Shown here piece after piece: positions 8,706 to 16,119 of a stretch of 64,000 bases of DNA (position 1 is the first letter of the stretch; the number at the start of each line of letters is the position of its first letter). The notes beneath the pieces are model-generated. The model did no database searches and was not told the DNA's origin. It saw only the letters and a list, made by a program, of their open reading frames with translations. Origin of the DNA: Ruegeria sp. TM1040 (GTDB lineage Bacteria; Pseudomonadota; Alphaproteobacteria; Rhodobacterales; Rhodobacteraceae); the NCBI RefSeq assembly GCF_000014065.1, contig NC_008044.1, forward strand, positions 2,813,501 to 2,877,500, read 5' to 3'. The position numbers were made by a program, and so were the translations under genes.

Positions 8706-10585
8706 GCCGTGGCCTCCTGCACTGGAATTTCAGGGTCTATACAGCGGATCTTGCGCCCCGCACCAAACCCATCGAGCGCAATGTCCCCGCTGCGGCAGGC
8801 TTTGGCGGCCTTGGGGCAGCGATCCGCAAAGGCGCACCCCGCGGGCAGTTTGTCCACCACAGGCGGTAGACCGGGAATGGCCGCAAGCTCGCGCCTGCCC
8901 TGGCCCAGTTCCGGCACGCAGGCCATCAGCCGCGCGGTATAGGGGTGAGCAGGCGCATTGAGAATGGCATCGGTGGGGCCTTCCTCGACAATGCGGCCCG
9001 CATACATCACCGCCACCCGATCACAGAGCTGCGCCACCACGCCAAAATCATGGGTGATGAAGATGATCGCCAAGCCCCGCTCGCGCCGCAAGTCATCCAG
9101 GAGCGCAAGGATCTGCGCCTGCACCGTCACATCCAGCGCGGTTGTGGGCTCATCCGCGATGATGACCTCAGGGTCGTTGGCCAGCGCCATGGCGATGCCG
9201 ACCCGCTGGCGCATGCCGCCCGACATCTCATGCGGGTAATTGTCCACGCGCGCCTCGGCATTGGGGATGCGCACGGATTTCAAAAGCTCAATCGCGCGGG
9301 CACGCGCCTCGGAGGTGCTGGTGCGATGATGGCTCTGGATCGCCTCGATGAGCTGCGCGCCAACCGTATAGAGCGGGTGCAGCGTCGCCAGAGGATCCTG
9401 AAAGATATAGGCCACGCGGTCACCGCGCAGACGGCGCAGGGTCTCATAGGGCGCACCGATCAGATCCTCGCCCTTGTAATGCACTGCACCGCCGGTGATG
9501 ACACCGGGGGGCGAGGCCACCAGCCCCATGATCGACAGCGCCGTCACGGATTTACCAGAGCCACTTTCACCAATGATCCCAAGGCATTCGCCCGGCCTTA
9601 CCGAGAGATCCACGCCGCCCACGGCCTTGTAGATGCGATCCTTGATGTGGAACTGGGTTTGCAGGTTGCAAAGGCTCAGGATACCGTCGCCTTCGGGCTG
9701 CGGTACGGGGTCTGTGCGGCGCACCATGGTGGTCGGCATCGGGCGGCTGAGCGCGCCGGATTTCAGGCGCGGATCAAGCGCGTCGCGCACGCCGTCGCCC
9801 AGAAGGTTGATCGCCATCACGATCACGAGGATCATCGCACCGGGCACCACGGAGGTATGCGGATTGGTAATCAGCGCCGAGCGTGCCTCCCCCAGCATGG
9901 AGCCCAGATCCGCCTGCGGCGGTTGCGAACCAAGGCCAAGGAAACTGAGACCTGCCGTCTCGAGGATCATCCAGCCGACAGTGGTGGACATGGCGATCAC
10001 GATCACCGGGATCACGTTTGGCACCACCTCGGTGATGATAATGCGCGCATTCGACATCCCGCACAGCCGCGCCGCATCAATAAATTCCTTGTGCGCAATG
10101 CCGACGGTGACACCGCGAATGTTGCGCGCGAAGAAGGGAATGTTGACGGCGGCCACAGCGATCAGCGCATTCATCAGCCCCGGACCAAGTGCTGCGACAA
10201 TCGCCAGCGCCAGGAGGATATAGGGAAAGCCCATCAGCATATCGACGCCGCGCATGATCACATTGTCCACGCGCCCGCCATAAAAACCGGCGATCACGCC
10301 GATGGCCGCCCCGATGGTGGCCGCCGCCACCGCTGCCGCAAAGCCCACTGCCAGCGACAGCCGCGTGCCCCACATCAGGCGGCTGGCGAGATCCCGACCA
10401 AGGTGGTCAGTGCCCAGCAAGGCCCCCTCGCTAAAGGGTTTCTTGAACCGCTCTGCAGTGTTGGTCACATCCGGGTCGGGCAGCGGCAAAATGGGTGTCA
10501 GCACCGCCAGCAGCAGCACCACCGACATCACGATGAGCCCCGCCAGCGCGAGGCGGTTGCGGGACAAAAGACGCAGGAAGCTCAT
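8702..10585 (-). CDS. Fused peptide ABC permease (DppC-like) and ATPase (DppD-like)
   Basis: A 627-residue fusion. Residues 1-285 are a DppC-type permease with about six membrane helices, the GTDHLGRD motif, and the EAA loop near [21 protein letters not shown]. After a linker at about 285-315, residues 320-627 are a DppD-type ATPase with Walker A GESGSGKS, signature [15 protein letters not shown], Walker [13 protein letters not shown] and the Cys-rich tail [14 protein letters not shown]. The ATG at 10585 overlaps the stop of the DppB-like gene (ATGA), which fixes the start. Fused permease-ATPase genes of this type are known in Proteobacteria. With one ATPase covalently tied to one permease, subunit ratio is fixed for that half. 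Confidence 0.92.
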   Translation of the reverse strand: MSFLRLLSRNRLALAGLIVMSVVLLLAVLTPILPLPDPDVTNTAERFKKPFSEGALLGTDHLGRDLASRLMWGTRLSLAVGFAAAVAAATIGAAIGVIAGFYGGRVDNVIMRGVDMLMGFPYILLALAIVAALGPGLMNALIAVAAVNIPFFARNIRGVTVGIAHKEFIDAARLCGMSNARIIITEVVPNVIPVIVIAMSTTVGWMILETAGLSFLGLGSQPPQADLGSMLGEARSALITNPHTSVVPGAMILVIVMAINLLGDGVRDALDPRLKSGALSRPMPTTMVRRTDPVPQPEGDGILSLCNLQTQFHIKDRIYKAVGGVDLSVRPGECLGIIGESGSGKSVTALSIMGLVASPPGVITGGAVHYKGEDLIGAPYETLRRLRGDRVAYIFQDPLATLHPLYTVGAQLIEAIQSHHRTSTSEARARAIELLKSVRIPNAEARVDNYPHEMSGGMRQRVGIAMALANDPEVIIADEPTTALDVTVQAQILALLDDLRRERGLAIIFITHDFGVVAQLCDRVAVMYAGRIVEEGPTDAILNAPAHPYTARLMACVPELGQGRRELAAIPGLPPVVDKLPAGCAFADRCPKAAKACRSGDIALDGFGAGRKIRCIDPEIPVQEATA

Positions 10586-11529
10586 GCCTTGATCCTCGGG
10601 TCCAGAAGGCTTTGGGCGACATCGACGGCGATGTTGAACAGCACATAGCAAGCAGCCACAAAGACCACACCGCCCTGCACCAACAGAATGTCACGTTTTA
10701 GGATGGCATCGACCAGCATCCGCCCGACGCCGGGCCATTGAAACACCATCTCGATATAGACCGCGCCCGAGAGCACAAACCCGGCTTGAATGCCCAGCAC
10801 CGGGATGATCGACACCATCGCCGCACGCAGACCATGGCGCCAGATCACGCTGCGTTCATGCACGCCTTTGGCGCGCGCTGTGCGGATGAAATCCTGTCGT
10901 AGGACCTCCAGCATGGCGGACCGAGACAAGCGCGCGATGACGCCAGTGGCCACCACCGCCAGCGCAATGGCGGGAAGTGTCAAATGACTGACAAGGGCCG
11001 AGAGATCCCGCGCGCCGTAGATCGGCCACATGCCGGACACCGGAAACCAGCGCAGATTCACCGCAAAGATCAGGATCATCATCATGCCGAGGAAAAACGA
11101 CGGAATCGAAATGCCCAGAAGCACTGCAAAGGTGATCGCCTTATCCGCCAGCCCGTACTGGCGCGCCGCCGAGACCACACCTGCCGCAACGCCAAGGATC
11201 GAACAGATCACAAAGGATGTGCCCGCCAGCACCAGCGTTGCATTGAACCGCTCCAGCACCTCGTCGAGCACCGCACGATTGAGCGAGAAACTGCGGCCAA
11301 AATCGCCCTGCAACATATTGCCGAGCCAGATAAAGTACCGCTGCACCAGGGGCTTATCGAGACCGAGATCGCGATTGAGCTTCTCCACATTCTCGGGCGT
11401 CGCATAGGACCCAAGGATCGCCGTGGCCGGGTCGCCCGGGATCATCGCCATGATCAGAAACACGATGACCGAGATCCCCAAGAGGACCGGCACCGCCGAA
11501 ATAAGCCGTTTCAAAATATAGCCAGTCAT
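10582..11529 (-). CDS. Peptide ABC transporter permease (DppB-like)
   Basis: A 315-residue inner-membrane permease. The N-terminus YILKRLISAVPVLLGISV is the hallmark of the DppB/OppB family, followed by IPGDPATAILG and the periplasmic segment with the LGLDKPLVQRYFIWL motif. The EAA cytoplasmic loop is near TARAKGVHERSVIWRHGLR. It should dimerise with the DppC-like half of the next gene to form the import channel. Its stop overlaps the start of the fused gene. It lies about 117 bases downstream of the substrate-binding protein gene, separated by two strong hairpins. Confidence 0.93.
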   Translation of the reverse strand: MTGYILKRLISAVPVLLGISVIVFLIMAMIPGDPATAILGSYATPENVEKLNRDLGLDKPLVQRYFIWLGNMLQGDFGRSFSLNRAVLDEVLERFNATLVLAGTSFVICSILGVAAGVVSAARQYGLADKAITFAVLLGISIPSFFLGMMMILIFAVNLRWFPVSGMWPIYGARDLSALVSHLTLPAIALAVVATGVIARLSRSAMLEVLRQDFIRTARAKGVHERSVIWRHGLRAAMVSIIPVLGIQAGFVLSGAVYIEMVFQWPGVGRMLVDAILKRDILLVQGGVVFVAACYVLFNIAVDVAQSLLDPRIKA

Positions 11530-11584
11530 GGCGCGCCTTCCTGCTCTACCGACATGGGTGGAGTGGGGTTTCAGTCAAACGGGA

Positions 11585-11637
11585 GCGCGCGCCCCGCCGG
11601 GGCGCGCGCGGGTCGGATCGGGCAAAGCCCGATCCGA
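11585..11637 (-). promoter_or_regulatory. Two strong intercistronic hairpins between binding-protein and permease genes
   Basis: Two adjacent perfect stems lie in the leftward operon. GCGCGCGCCCC (11585-11595) pairs with GGGGCGCGCGC (11599-11609) over a 3-base loop. TCGGATCGGGC (11613-11623) pairs with GCCCGATCCGA (11627-11637) over AAA. No T-run follows. In peptide ABC operons such structures commonly stabilise the binding-protein message and reduce read-through to the permeases; that role is inferred here from position. Confidence 0.6.
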
Positions 11638-11646
11638 AACCTCTCA

Positions 11647-13233
11647 TCAGTTCTTGGTCACATCATCGAGCAGCAGGAAGAACGAGGGCTGCAGGGCAAA
11701 ATCGCCCACCCGATCCGAGGTCACTGCATTCTGCTTCCAGTTGGCGACAAAGACCCAAGGCGCATCTTCCTGCACGATGGTCTGCATCTCCTGATAAAGC
11801 TTGGCGCGCTCGTCCTGATCGGTCGCAACGCGGGCCGCTTCCAACAGCTCATCCACCTTCGGGTTGGAATAATAGCCGGAGTTGAAGCCGCCCTTGTCAG
11901 GCCAGGCTTCGGTGCGCAGCGCCAGGAAGGGGAGCGTGTCGGGGTCGTTGGTCATCCAGGCCATCTCGGCCATGTCGGCCTTGCCCTCCAGCCCCGGATT
12001 GACCTCGCCCAGGAAGGTGTTCCACTCGTAGGTTTCGATCTTCACATCCAGCCCCACGGCGTTGAGATCCGCCTGAATGGCAGTGCCCATGGCGATAGGG
12101 TCGAGCATGCCGGAGCCGCCCTCGGTCACATAGAACGTCAGCTCCGCCCCTTCTGCACCCGCCTCGGCCAGGAGTTCCCGCGCCTTGTCGGGGTCATAGG
12201 GATAGGGTTCGAGCGTTTCATTGTAGGCCCAGGCAAAGGCGGGCGGGGTCGGGCCTGCGGCCACCTCCGCCGTGCCCTCAAGCACATCGTTCACAATCGC
12301 GGATTTGTTGATCGCGTAATTCGCCGCTTGGCGGACGCGCTTGTCGGCAAAGGGGCCTTCCTTGGCGTTGAGGATCAGGAACCAGACGTGCGGGCCGGCT
12401 TGTTCATGCACGGTGAAAGCATCGCCCTGAAACTCCGACAGTGCCACCGGCGGCACCTCGACCATCAGATCAATGCCACCTGCCAGCATTTCTGCCGTGC
12501 GGGTGTTGGCATCGGTGATCGGGCGAAAGACCACCGCGTCCAGCTCTGCCGCGCCATCCCAGTAGTCGGGATTTTTCTCGACCACCACGGCCTCATTGGA
12601 GCGCCACTCGGCAAATTTGAAAGCACCGGTGCCGGAGGGGTTGCGGCCGAACTCCGCGCCATGGGTCTTGACCGCCTCAGGCGATACAATCAGGCCTGTA
12701 GGATAAGCGAGATTCGACAGGAACGGCGCATAGGGCGCGTTCAGTTTGAATTTCACCGTCAGATCATCAACGGCCTCGACGCTCTCCACGGCAGAAAAGA
12801 AGAAGGCCAGCGGGAAGGGGCCGGTGTTGTGATAGGGGTGATCCTCATTGAGCATGCGCTCAAAGTTGAACACCACCGCCTCGGCATCAAAGGCGCTGCC
12901 GTCATGAAACGACACCCCTTCGCGCAGCGTGAATGTATATTCGGTGCCATCTTCGGAGATGCTCCAGTCGGTCGCCAGCGCGGGTTCGACCTCGAGCGTG
13001 CCGTCCTTGTAGCGCACCAGACCGTCATAGACGTTCATCAGGATGCGGAAGTCATTTACCGCCGTCACTGCCGCCGGGTCCAGCGCTTTTGGCTCTGCGA
13101 TCTGGCCCACGATCAGCACGCCAGGCGGTGTCTGCGCTGCGGCAGGCGCCACGCCCATCGCCACCCCCGCCATTGCCGTCGTCGCAAGCATCGCAGCCAT
13201 CGCGCCACGCCGCGTCATCCCTAGAAGTTTCAT
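11647..13233 (-). CDS. Periplasmic substrate-binding protein of peptide ABC system
   Basis: A 528-residue protein of the DppA/OppA (SBP family 5) type. The ATG at 13233 is chosen because AGAGAGG lies seven bases upstream and because it gives a clean export signal (MKLLGMTRRGAMAAMLATTAMAG with AAAQ cleavage). Family features include VLIVGQIAEPKALDP near the mature start and the LREGVSFHDGSAFDAEAV motif. It would capture the substrate in the periplasm and deliver it to the permeases encoded downstream. The partnering DUF1028 protein and M20 amidohydrolase suggest peptide-, carbamoyl- or amide-type substrates, but the ligand cannot be read from sequence. It is divergent from the DUF1028 gene, sharing a promoter region with two putative GntR sites. 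Confidence 0.92.
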   Translation of the reverse strand: MKLLGMTRRGAMAAMLATTAMAGVAMGVAPAAAQTPPGVLIVGQIAEPKALDPAAVTAVNDFRILMNVYDGLVRYKDGTLEVEPALATDWSISEDGTEYTFTLREGVSFHDGSAFDAEAVVFNFERMLNEDHPYHNTGPFPLAFFFSAVESVEAVDDLTVKFKLNAPYAPFLSNLAYPTGLIVSPEAVKTHGAEFGRNPSGTGAFKFAEWRSNEAVVVEKNPDYWDGAAELDAVVFRPITDANTRTAEMLAGGIDLMVEVPPVALSEFQGDAFTVHEQAGPHVWFLILNAKEGPFADKRVRQAANYAINKSAIVNDVLEGTAEVAAGPTPPAFAWAYNETLEPYPYDPDKARELLAEAGAEGAELTFYVTEGGSGMLDPIAMGTAIQADLNAVGLDVKIETYEWNTFLGEVNPGLEGKADMAEMAWMTNDPDTLPFLALRTEAWPDKGGFNSGYYSNPKVDELLEAARVATDQDERAKLYQEMQTIVQEDAPWVFVANWKQNAVTSDRVGDFALQPSFFLLLDDVTKN

Positions 13234-13258
13234 ATCGCATCCTCTCTGTTGAGATTTA

Positions 13259-13272
13259 TTTTTCATGATTAA
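13259..13272. promoter_or_regulatory. Putative GntR operator near the binding-protein start
   Basis: TTTTTCATGATTAA matches the palindrome TTTATCATGATAAA at 12 of 14 positions. It lies 26-39 bases upstream of the binding-protein ATG (leftward), in its likely 5' leader or core promoter. Assigned to the GntR protein encoded nearby because the same motif flanks that regulator's own gene. Confidence 0.55.
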
Positions 13273-13286
13273 TTGTATCCACGCAA

Positions 13287-13300
13287 ATTTTCATGATAAA
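13287..13300. promoter_or_regulatory. Putative GntR operator upstream of the DUF1028 gene
   Basis: ATTTTCATGATAAA matches the palindrome TTTATCATGATAAA at 12 of 14 positions. Its centre is 28 bases from that of the neighbouring site, and it lies about 41 bases before the DUF1028 start at 13341. Together the two sites could control both divergent genes. Confidence 0.55.
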
Positions 13301-13340
13301 TACAAGTCCAAACCTGCAAGACCCCCGCCCGGAGACCGCG

Positions 13341-14015
13341 ATGACCTTTTCAATCCTGATGTATGACCGAGAAACAGGCTGTTATGCGGCCGCAGCGGCG
13401 ACCGGCAGCCTCTGTGTCGGGGGCTGGGTTTTGCGGGGAGACATCGAATCAGGGCTGGTGGCATCGCAAGGAACCGCCCCCAGCACATTCTGGCGCGATG
13501 ACGTGCTGCGGCGAATGTATGACGGCGCGCTCGCCCATGCGGCTGTGGATCAGGTGACCGGGGGGGATGCCGGACGGGGGCATCGGCAGCTTCTTGCGCT
13601 GGACCGCAAGGGCGGGACGGCTGGCTTCACCGGGGCGCAGAGCGTAGGTTATGCGGATCATATAGCCGAGCAGGATCTGGCAATTGCAGGCAATATGCTC
13701 GCTGGGCGACAGGTTTTGACCGCGATGAGAGAGACCGCACGAGGCGAATTCGCCACGCCCTCGGACCGGATGCTGGCAGTGTTGGATGCGGCGGCGGCAG
13801 CAGGTGGGGACGCGCGGGGGCTGCTATCGGCGGCGCTCCTCGTGCTTTCGCCCGACCGTCCGCCGCTCGATCTGCGCATCGACCATAGCGACGATCCGCT
13901 GCCTGCCCTGCGCGCCCTCTGTCTGCGCGCGCATCGCGCGCCGTATTACGATTGGCTGACAGAAGTCCCCGTGCTGAAAGACCGGCACCGGGCCGTTCTA
14001 CCCGACGCCAGTTGA
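13341..14015 (+). CDS. DUF1028 family protein (Ntn-hydrolase-like)
   Basis: A 224-residue protein beginning MTFSILMYDRETGCYAAAAAT, the standard DUF1028 N-terminus. The ATG at 13341 is preceded by GGAG six bases away; an ATG at 13293 upstream would add 16 residues and overlap a putative operator. DUF1028 proteins are predicted to have an N-terminal-nucleophile hydrolase fold, and often sit beside peptidases, RidA proteins and peptide transporters; their reaction is not established. Here it sits between a peptide-type ABC system and an M20 amidohydrolase, which supports a role in hydrolysing an imported amide. Its stop lies only six bases from the end of the convergent GntR gene. Confidence 0.85.
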   Translation: MTFSILMYDRETGCYAAAAATGSLCVGGWVLRGDIESGLVASQGTAPSTFWRDDVLRRMYDGALAHAAVDQVTGGDAGRGHRQLLALDRKGGTAGFTGAQSVGYADHIAEQDLAIAGNMLAGRQVLTAMRETARGEFATPSDRMLAVLDAAAAAGGDARGLLSAALLVLSPDRPPLDLRIDHSDDPLPALRALCLRAHRAPYYDWLTEVPVLKDRHRAVLPDAS

Positions 14016-14021
14016 CGCCCC

Positions 14022-14789
14022 CTAACGCTGTTCGCCAATGAATCGGCGCGCCAGTTGCGCCTCTTGTGAGCGCATCTGCTCCTCTGCGCCCTGCATATGC
14101 GAGGCCATGATCCGGCGCGCCGCTGCCGCATCCCCATCGCGCAGAGCTTGCACCAGTTGCATCTGGTGCGCCCGTCCTCGCCGCCAGAGCTCCAGGTTGG
14201 GGGGATCGTAGAGCTTGCGATAGATGGTCATATCCGTAAGCACCCGCGCCATGAAGGAAATCACAAACCCCAACAGCGCATTGCCCGAAAATTCCGCCAG
14301 CCGGGCGTGGAATTCGAGCGACGCGATATGCTGCTCCTTCTCTTCCTCGGCGGATTGCGCTGGCTCCGGATAGCGTGCGGCGAGGGATTCCATTTCCCCA
14401 AGCTGCGCCTCATCCAGTTGGCCTGCGAGGCTTGCCGCCAGTTCCGGCTCCAGCGCGCGGCGCATCTGATAGATGTCCGCAATCGAAAGATTCTGAAAAT
14501 AGAAGTAATTCGCCAGAAGCGAGCGCGCCCGCTCGGCCGAGACCTTGTCGACAAAGCTGCCGCCCCCCGGTCCGGTGCGGGTGATGATGAGACCCTGCGC
14601 TTCGAGGATGCGCATGGCCTCGCGCACGGTCCCCTTGGAGACGCCGAATTGCGCGATCATCTCCGTCTCGTTGGGGAGCTTGTCCCCCTGCTGGAGATCG
14701 CGTTCGACCACCCAGGTCTTGATTTCTTCGGCGACCCGCACCGGGCGGGAGCGTTTGGGCTGTTCGGGCGTTCTGCTCTTGTTACTCAT
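14022..14789 (-). CDS. GntR/FadR-family transcriptional regulator
   Basis: A 255-residue regulator. The winged helix-turn-helix is at about residues 12-80 (LPNETEMIAQFGVSKGTVREAMRILEAQGLI with TGPGGGSFV). An all-helical FCD effector domain covers about 95-230. The ATG at 14789 is preferred because an alternative at 14810 would place a perfect palindrome inside the gene; the ribosome site is weak. It is divergent from the M20 amidohydrolase gene, with palindromes at 14802-14817 and 14854-14867 between them, and two related sites in front of the transporter and DUF1028 genes. It likely represses the whole cluster and itself, with a small carboxylate or amino-acid-like inducer. Confidence 0.9.
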   Translation of the reverse strand: MSNKSRTPEQPKRSRPVRVAEEIKTWVVERDLQQGDKLPNETEMIAQFGVSKGTVREAMRILEAQGLIITRTGPGGGSFVDKVSAERARSLLANYFYFQNLSIADIYQMRRALEPELAASLAGQLDEAQLGEMESLAARYPEPAQSAEEEKEQHIASLEFHARLAEFSGNALLGFVISFMARVLTDMTIYRKLYDPPNLELWRRGRAHQMQLVQALRDGDAAAARRIMASHMQGAEEQMRSQEAQLARRFIGEQR

Positions 14790-14801
14790 CACCTGCCGCT
14801 C

Positions 14802-14817
14802 TTTTATCATGATAAAA
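14802..14817. promoter_or_regulatory. Perfect palindrome, putative GntR autoregulatory operator
   Basis: TTTTATCATGATAAAA is a perfect 16-base palindrome lying 13-28 bases upstream of the GntR ATG at 14789. It is the best copy of a motif present at four places in the cluster. A position just before the regulator's start suits autorepression. Confidence 0.7.
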
Positions 14818-14853
14818 ACATAGACGGGAAAGCGGCAGGGGTATAGACCCCTA

Positions 14854-14867
14854 TTCATCATGATAAA
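14854..14867. promoter_or_regulatory. Putative GntR operator at the M20 amidohydrolase gene
   Basis: TTCATCATGATAAA matches the palindrome TTTATCATGATAAA at 13 of 14 positions and ends 15 bases before the M20 start at 14883. Binding here would overlap the start region of the rightward transcript. The two sites in this divergent gap are about 51 bases apart. Confidence 0.65.
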
Positions 14868-14882
14868 TTAAGGGGATAGACG

Positions 14883-16103
14883 ATGGATTGGGGACAGGAA
14901 GCCCAGCAACGCCTGGCGAAGATTGCGGCCTGCAGCGCAGCCGGACCCGGTGTAACCCGCCTGCCCTATACGCCCGAACATTCCGCAGCACTGGAACAGA
15001 TCAGCGACTGGATGCGGCGCGCCGGGCTCCACCCACAGCTTGATGCGGCCGCGACCCTGGTGGGGCGCAGCAGTGCGCCCTCCAACGAAGCCGCCGTTCT
15101 GATCGGGTCGCATCAGGACAGCGTGATCGAAGGCGGGCGCTATGATGGCATCATGGGGATTGTGATCGGCTGTCTGGCGCTTGAACGGCTGGCATCCGAA
15201 GGCACGCGACTCCCCTTTCCGGTCGAGGTACTGGCCTTTGCCGACGAGGAGGGCGTGCGCTTTCCCACCGCTCTTGTTGGCTCCCGCGCCCTTGCGGGCC
15301 GTTTCGACCCCAGCGTTCTGGACATGCGCGACGGCGAGGGCGTGACGCTCCGCACCGCGCTGTCGGAGTTTGGGGGCAGACCCGATAAAATCGCCTCTGA
15401 AGCCCGCAACAAGAACGCGGTGCGCGCTTATCTGGAACTTCACATCGAGCAAGGTCCGATGCTGGAGCAGGACAACGCAGCGGTTGGAATCGTCACTGGC
15501 ATCTGCGGTATCGAGCGCAACAGCGTTTCATTTGTCGGGGAGACCGGCCATGCGGGCACCGTCCCGATGCAGGGGCGGCGCGATGCGCTGGTGGCCGCGT
15601 CCGAGTTCGTGGTGAAAATCCATGATGCCGCACGAAACATCGATGGGCTGCGCGCCACCATTGGCACGCTGGCGCTGAAACCGGCAGCCGTGAACGCCAT
15701 CCCGCGCGAGGCGGCGCTGACGCTTGAGATCCGGGCGCTTTCGGATGCGGCGCGACAGGAATTTGCCGGTGCCGCGCAGGTCATCGGCACCGAAATCGCT
15801 GCCAAACGGGATGTGAGCTTTGACATGGCAAAAACCTACGAGCAACTCGCCGTGCCCTGCGCATCGGGGTTGATCGAAACGCTGGAGCTGGCCGCCCGGG
15901 ATGCCGGACAACACGCACCCCTGCTGCCCTCGGGGGCGACGCATGATGCCTCAGCGATGGCGGATCTATGCGACATTTCAATGCTGTTCCTGCGCTGTAA
16001 AGACGGGTTCAGTCACCGCCCGGAGGAATATACCTCTGCCGAGGACATGGCGGCAGCGATTGATGTTACCTGCGCTTTCCTGCGCCGTCTTGCCGCGGAG
16101 TAG
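14883..16103 (+). CDS. M20-family Zn-dependent amidohydrolase (allantoate/N-carbamoyl-amino-acid type)
   Basis: A 406-residue metallohydrolase. Metal ligands are His77 (GSHQDSV), Asp88 (GGRYDGIMG), Glu122/123 (FADEEGVRF) and His187 (LELHIEQGP), with the later GATHDA and FSHRPEE motifs. This set is typical of allantoate amidohydrolase, ureidoglycine aminohydrolase and N-carbamoyl-L-amino-acid hydrolases, which release ammonia and CO2 from carbamoyl or amide groups. Substrate cannot be chosen from sequence. The common GSHLDTV motif is GSHQDSV here. It shares a palindrome-bearing promoter region with the GntR gene and probably processes what the neighbouring ABC system imports. A purine link (allantoate) is possible, as xdhABC lies 17 kb away. 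Confidence 0.88.
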   Translation: MDWGQEAQQRLAKIAACSAAGPGVTRLPYTPEHSAALEQISDWMRRAGLHPQLDAAATLVGRSSAPSNEAAVLIGSHQDSVIEGGRYDGIMGIVIGCLALERLASEGTRLPFPVEVLAFADEEGVRFPTALVGSRALAGRFDPSVLDMRDGEGVTLRTALSEFGGRPDKIASEARNKNAVRAYLELHIEQGPMLEQDNAAVGIVTGICGIERNSVSFVGETGHAGTVPMQGRRDALVAASEFVVKIHDAARNIDGLRATIGTLALKPAAVNAIPREAALTLEIRALSDAARQEFAGAAQVIGTEIAAKRDVSFDMAKTYEQLAVPCASGLIETLELAARDAGQHAPLLPSGATHDASAMADLCDISMLFLRCKDGFSHRPEEYTSAEDMAAAIDVTCAFLRRLAAE

Positions 16104-16119
16104 GGCGCAGAACCAAACC

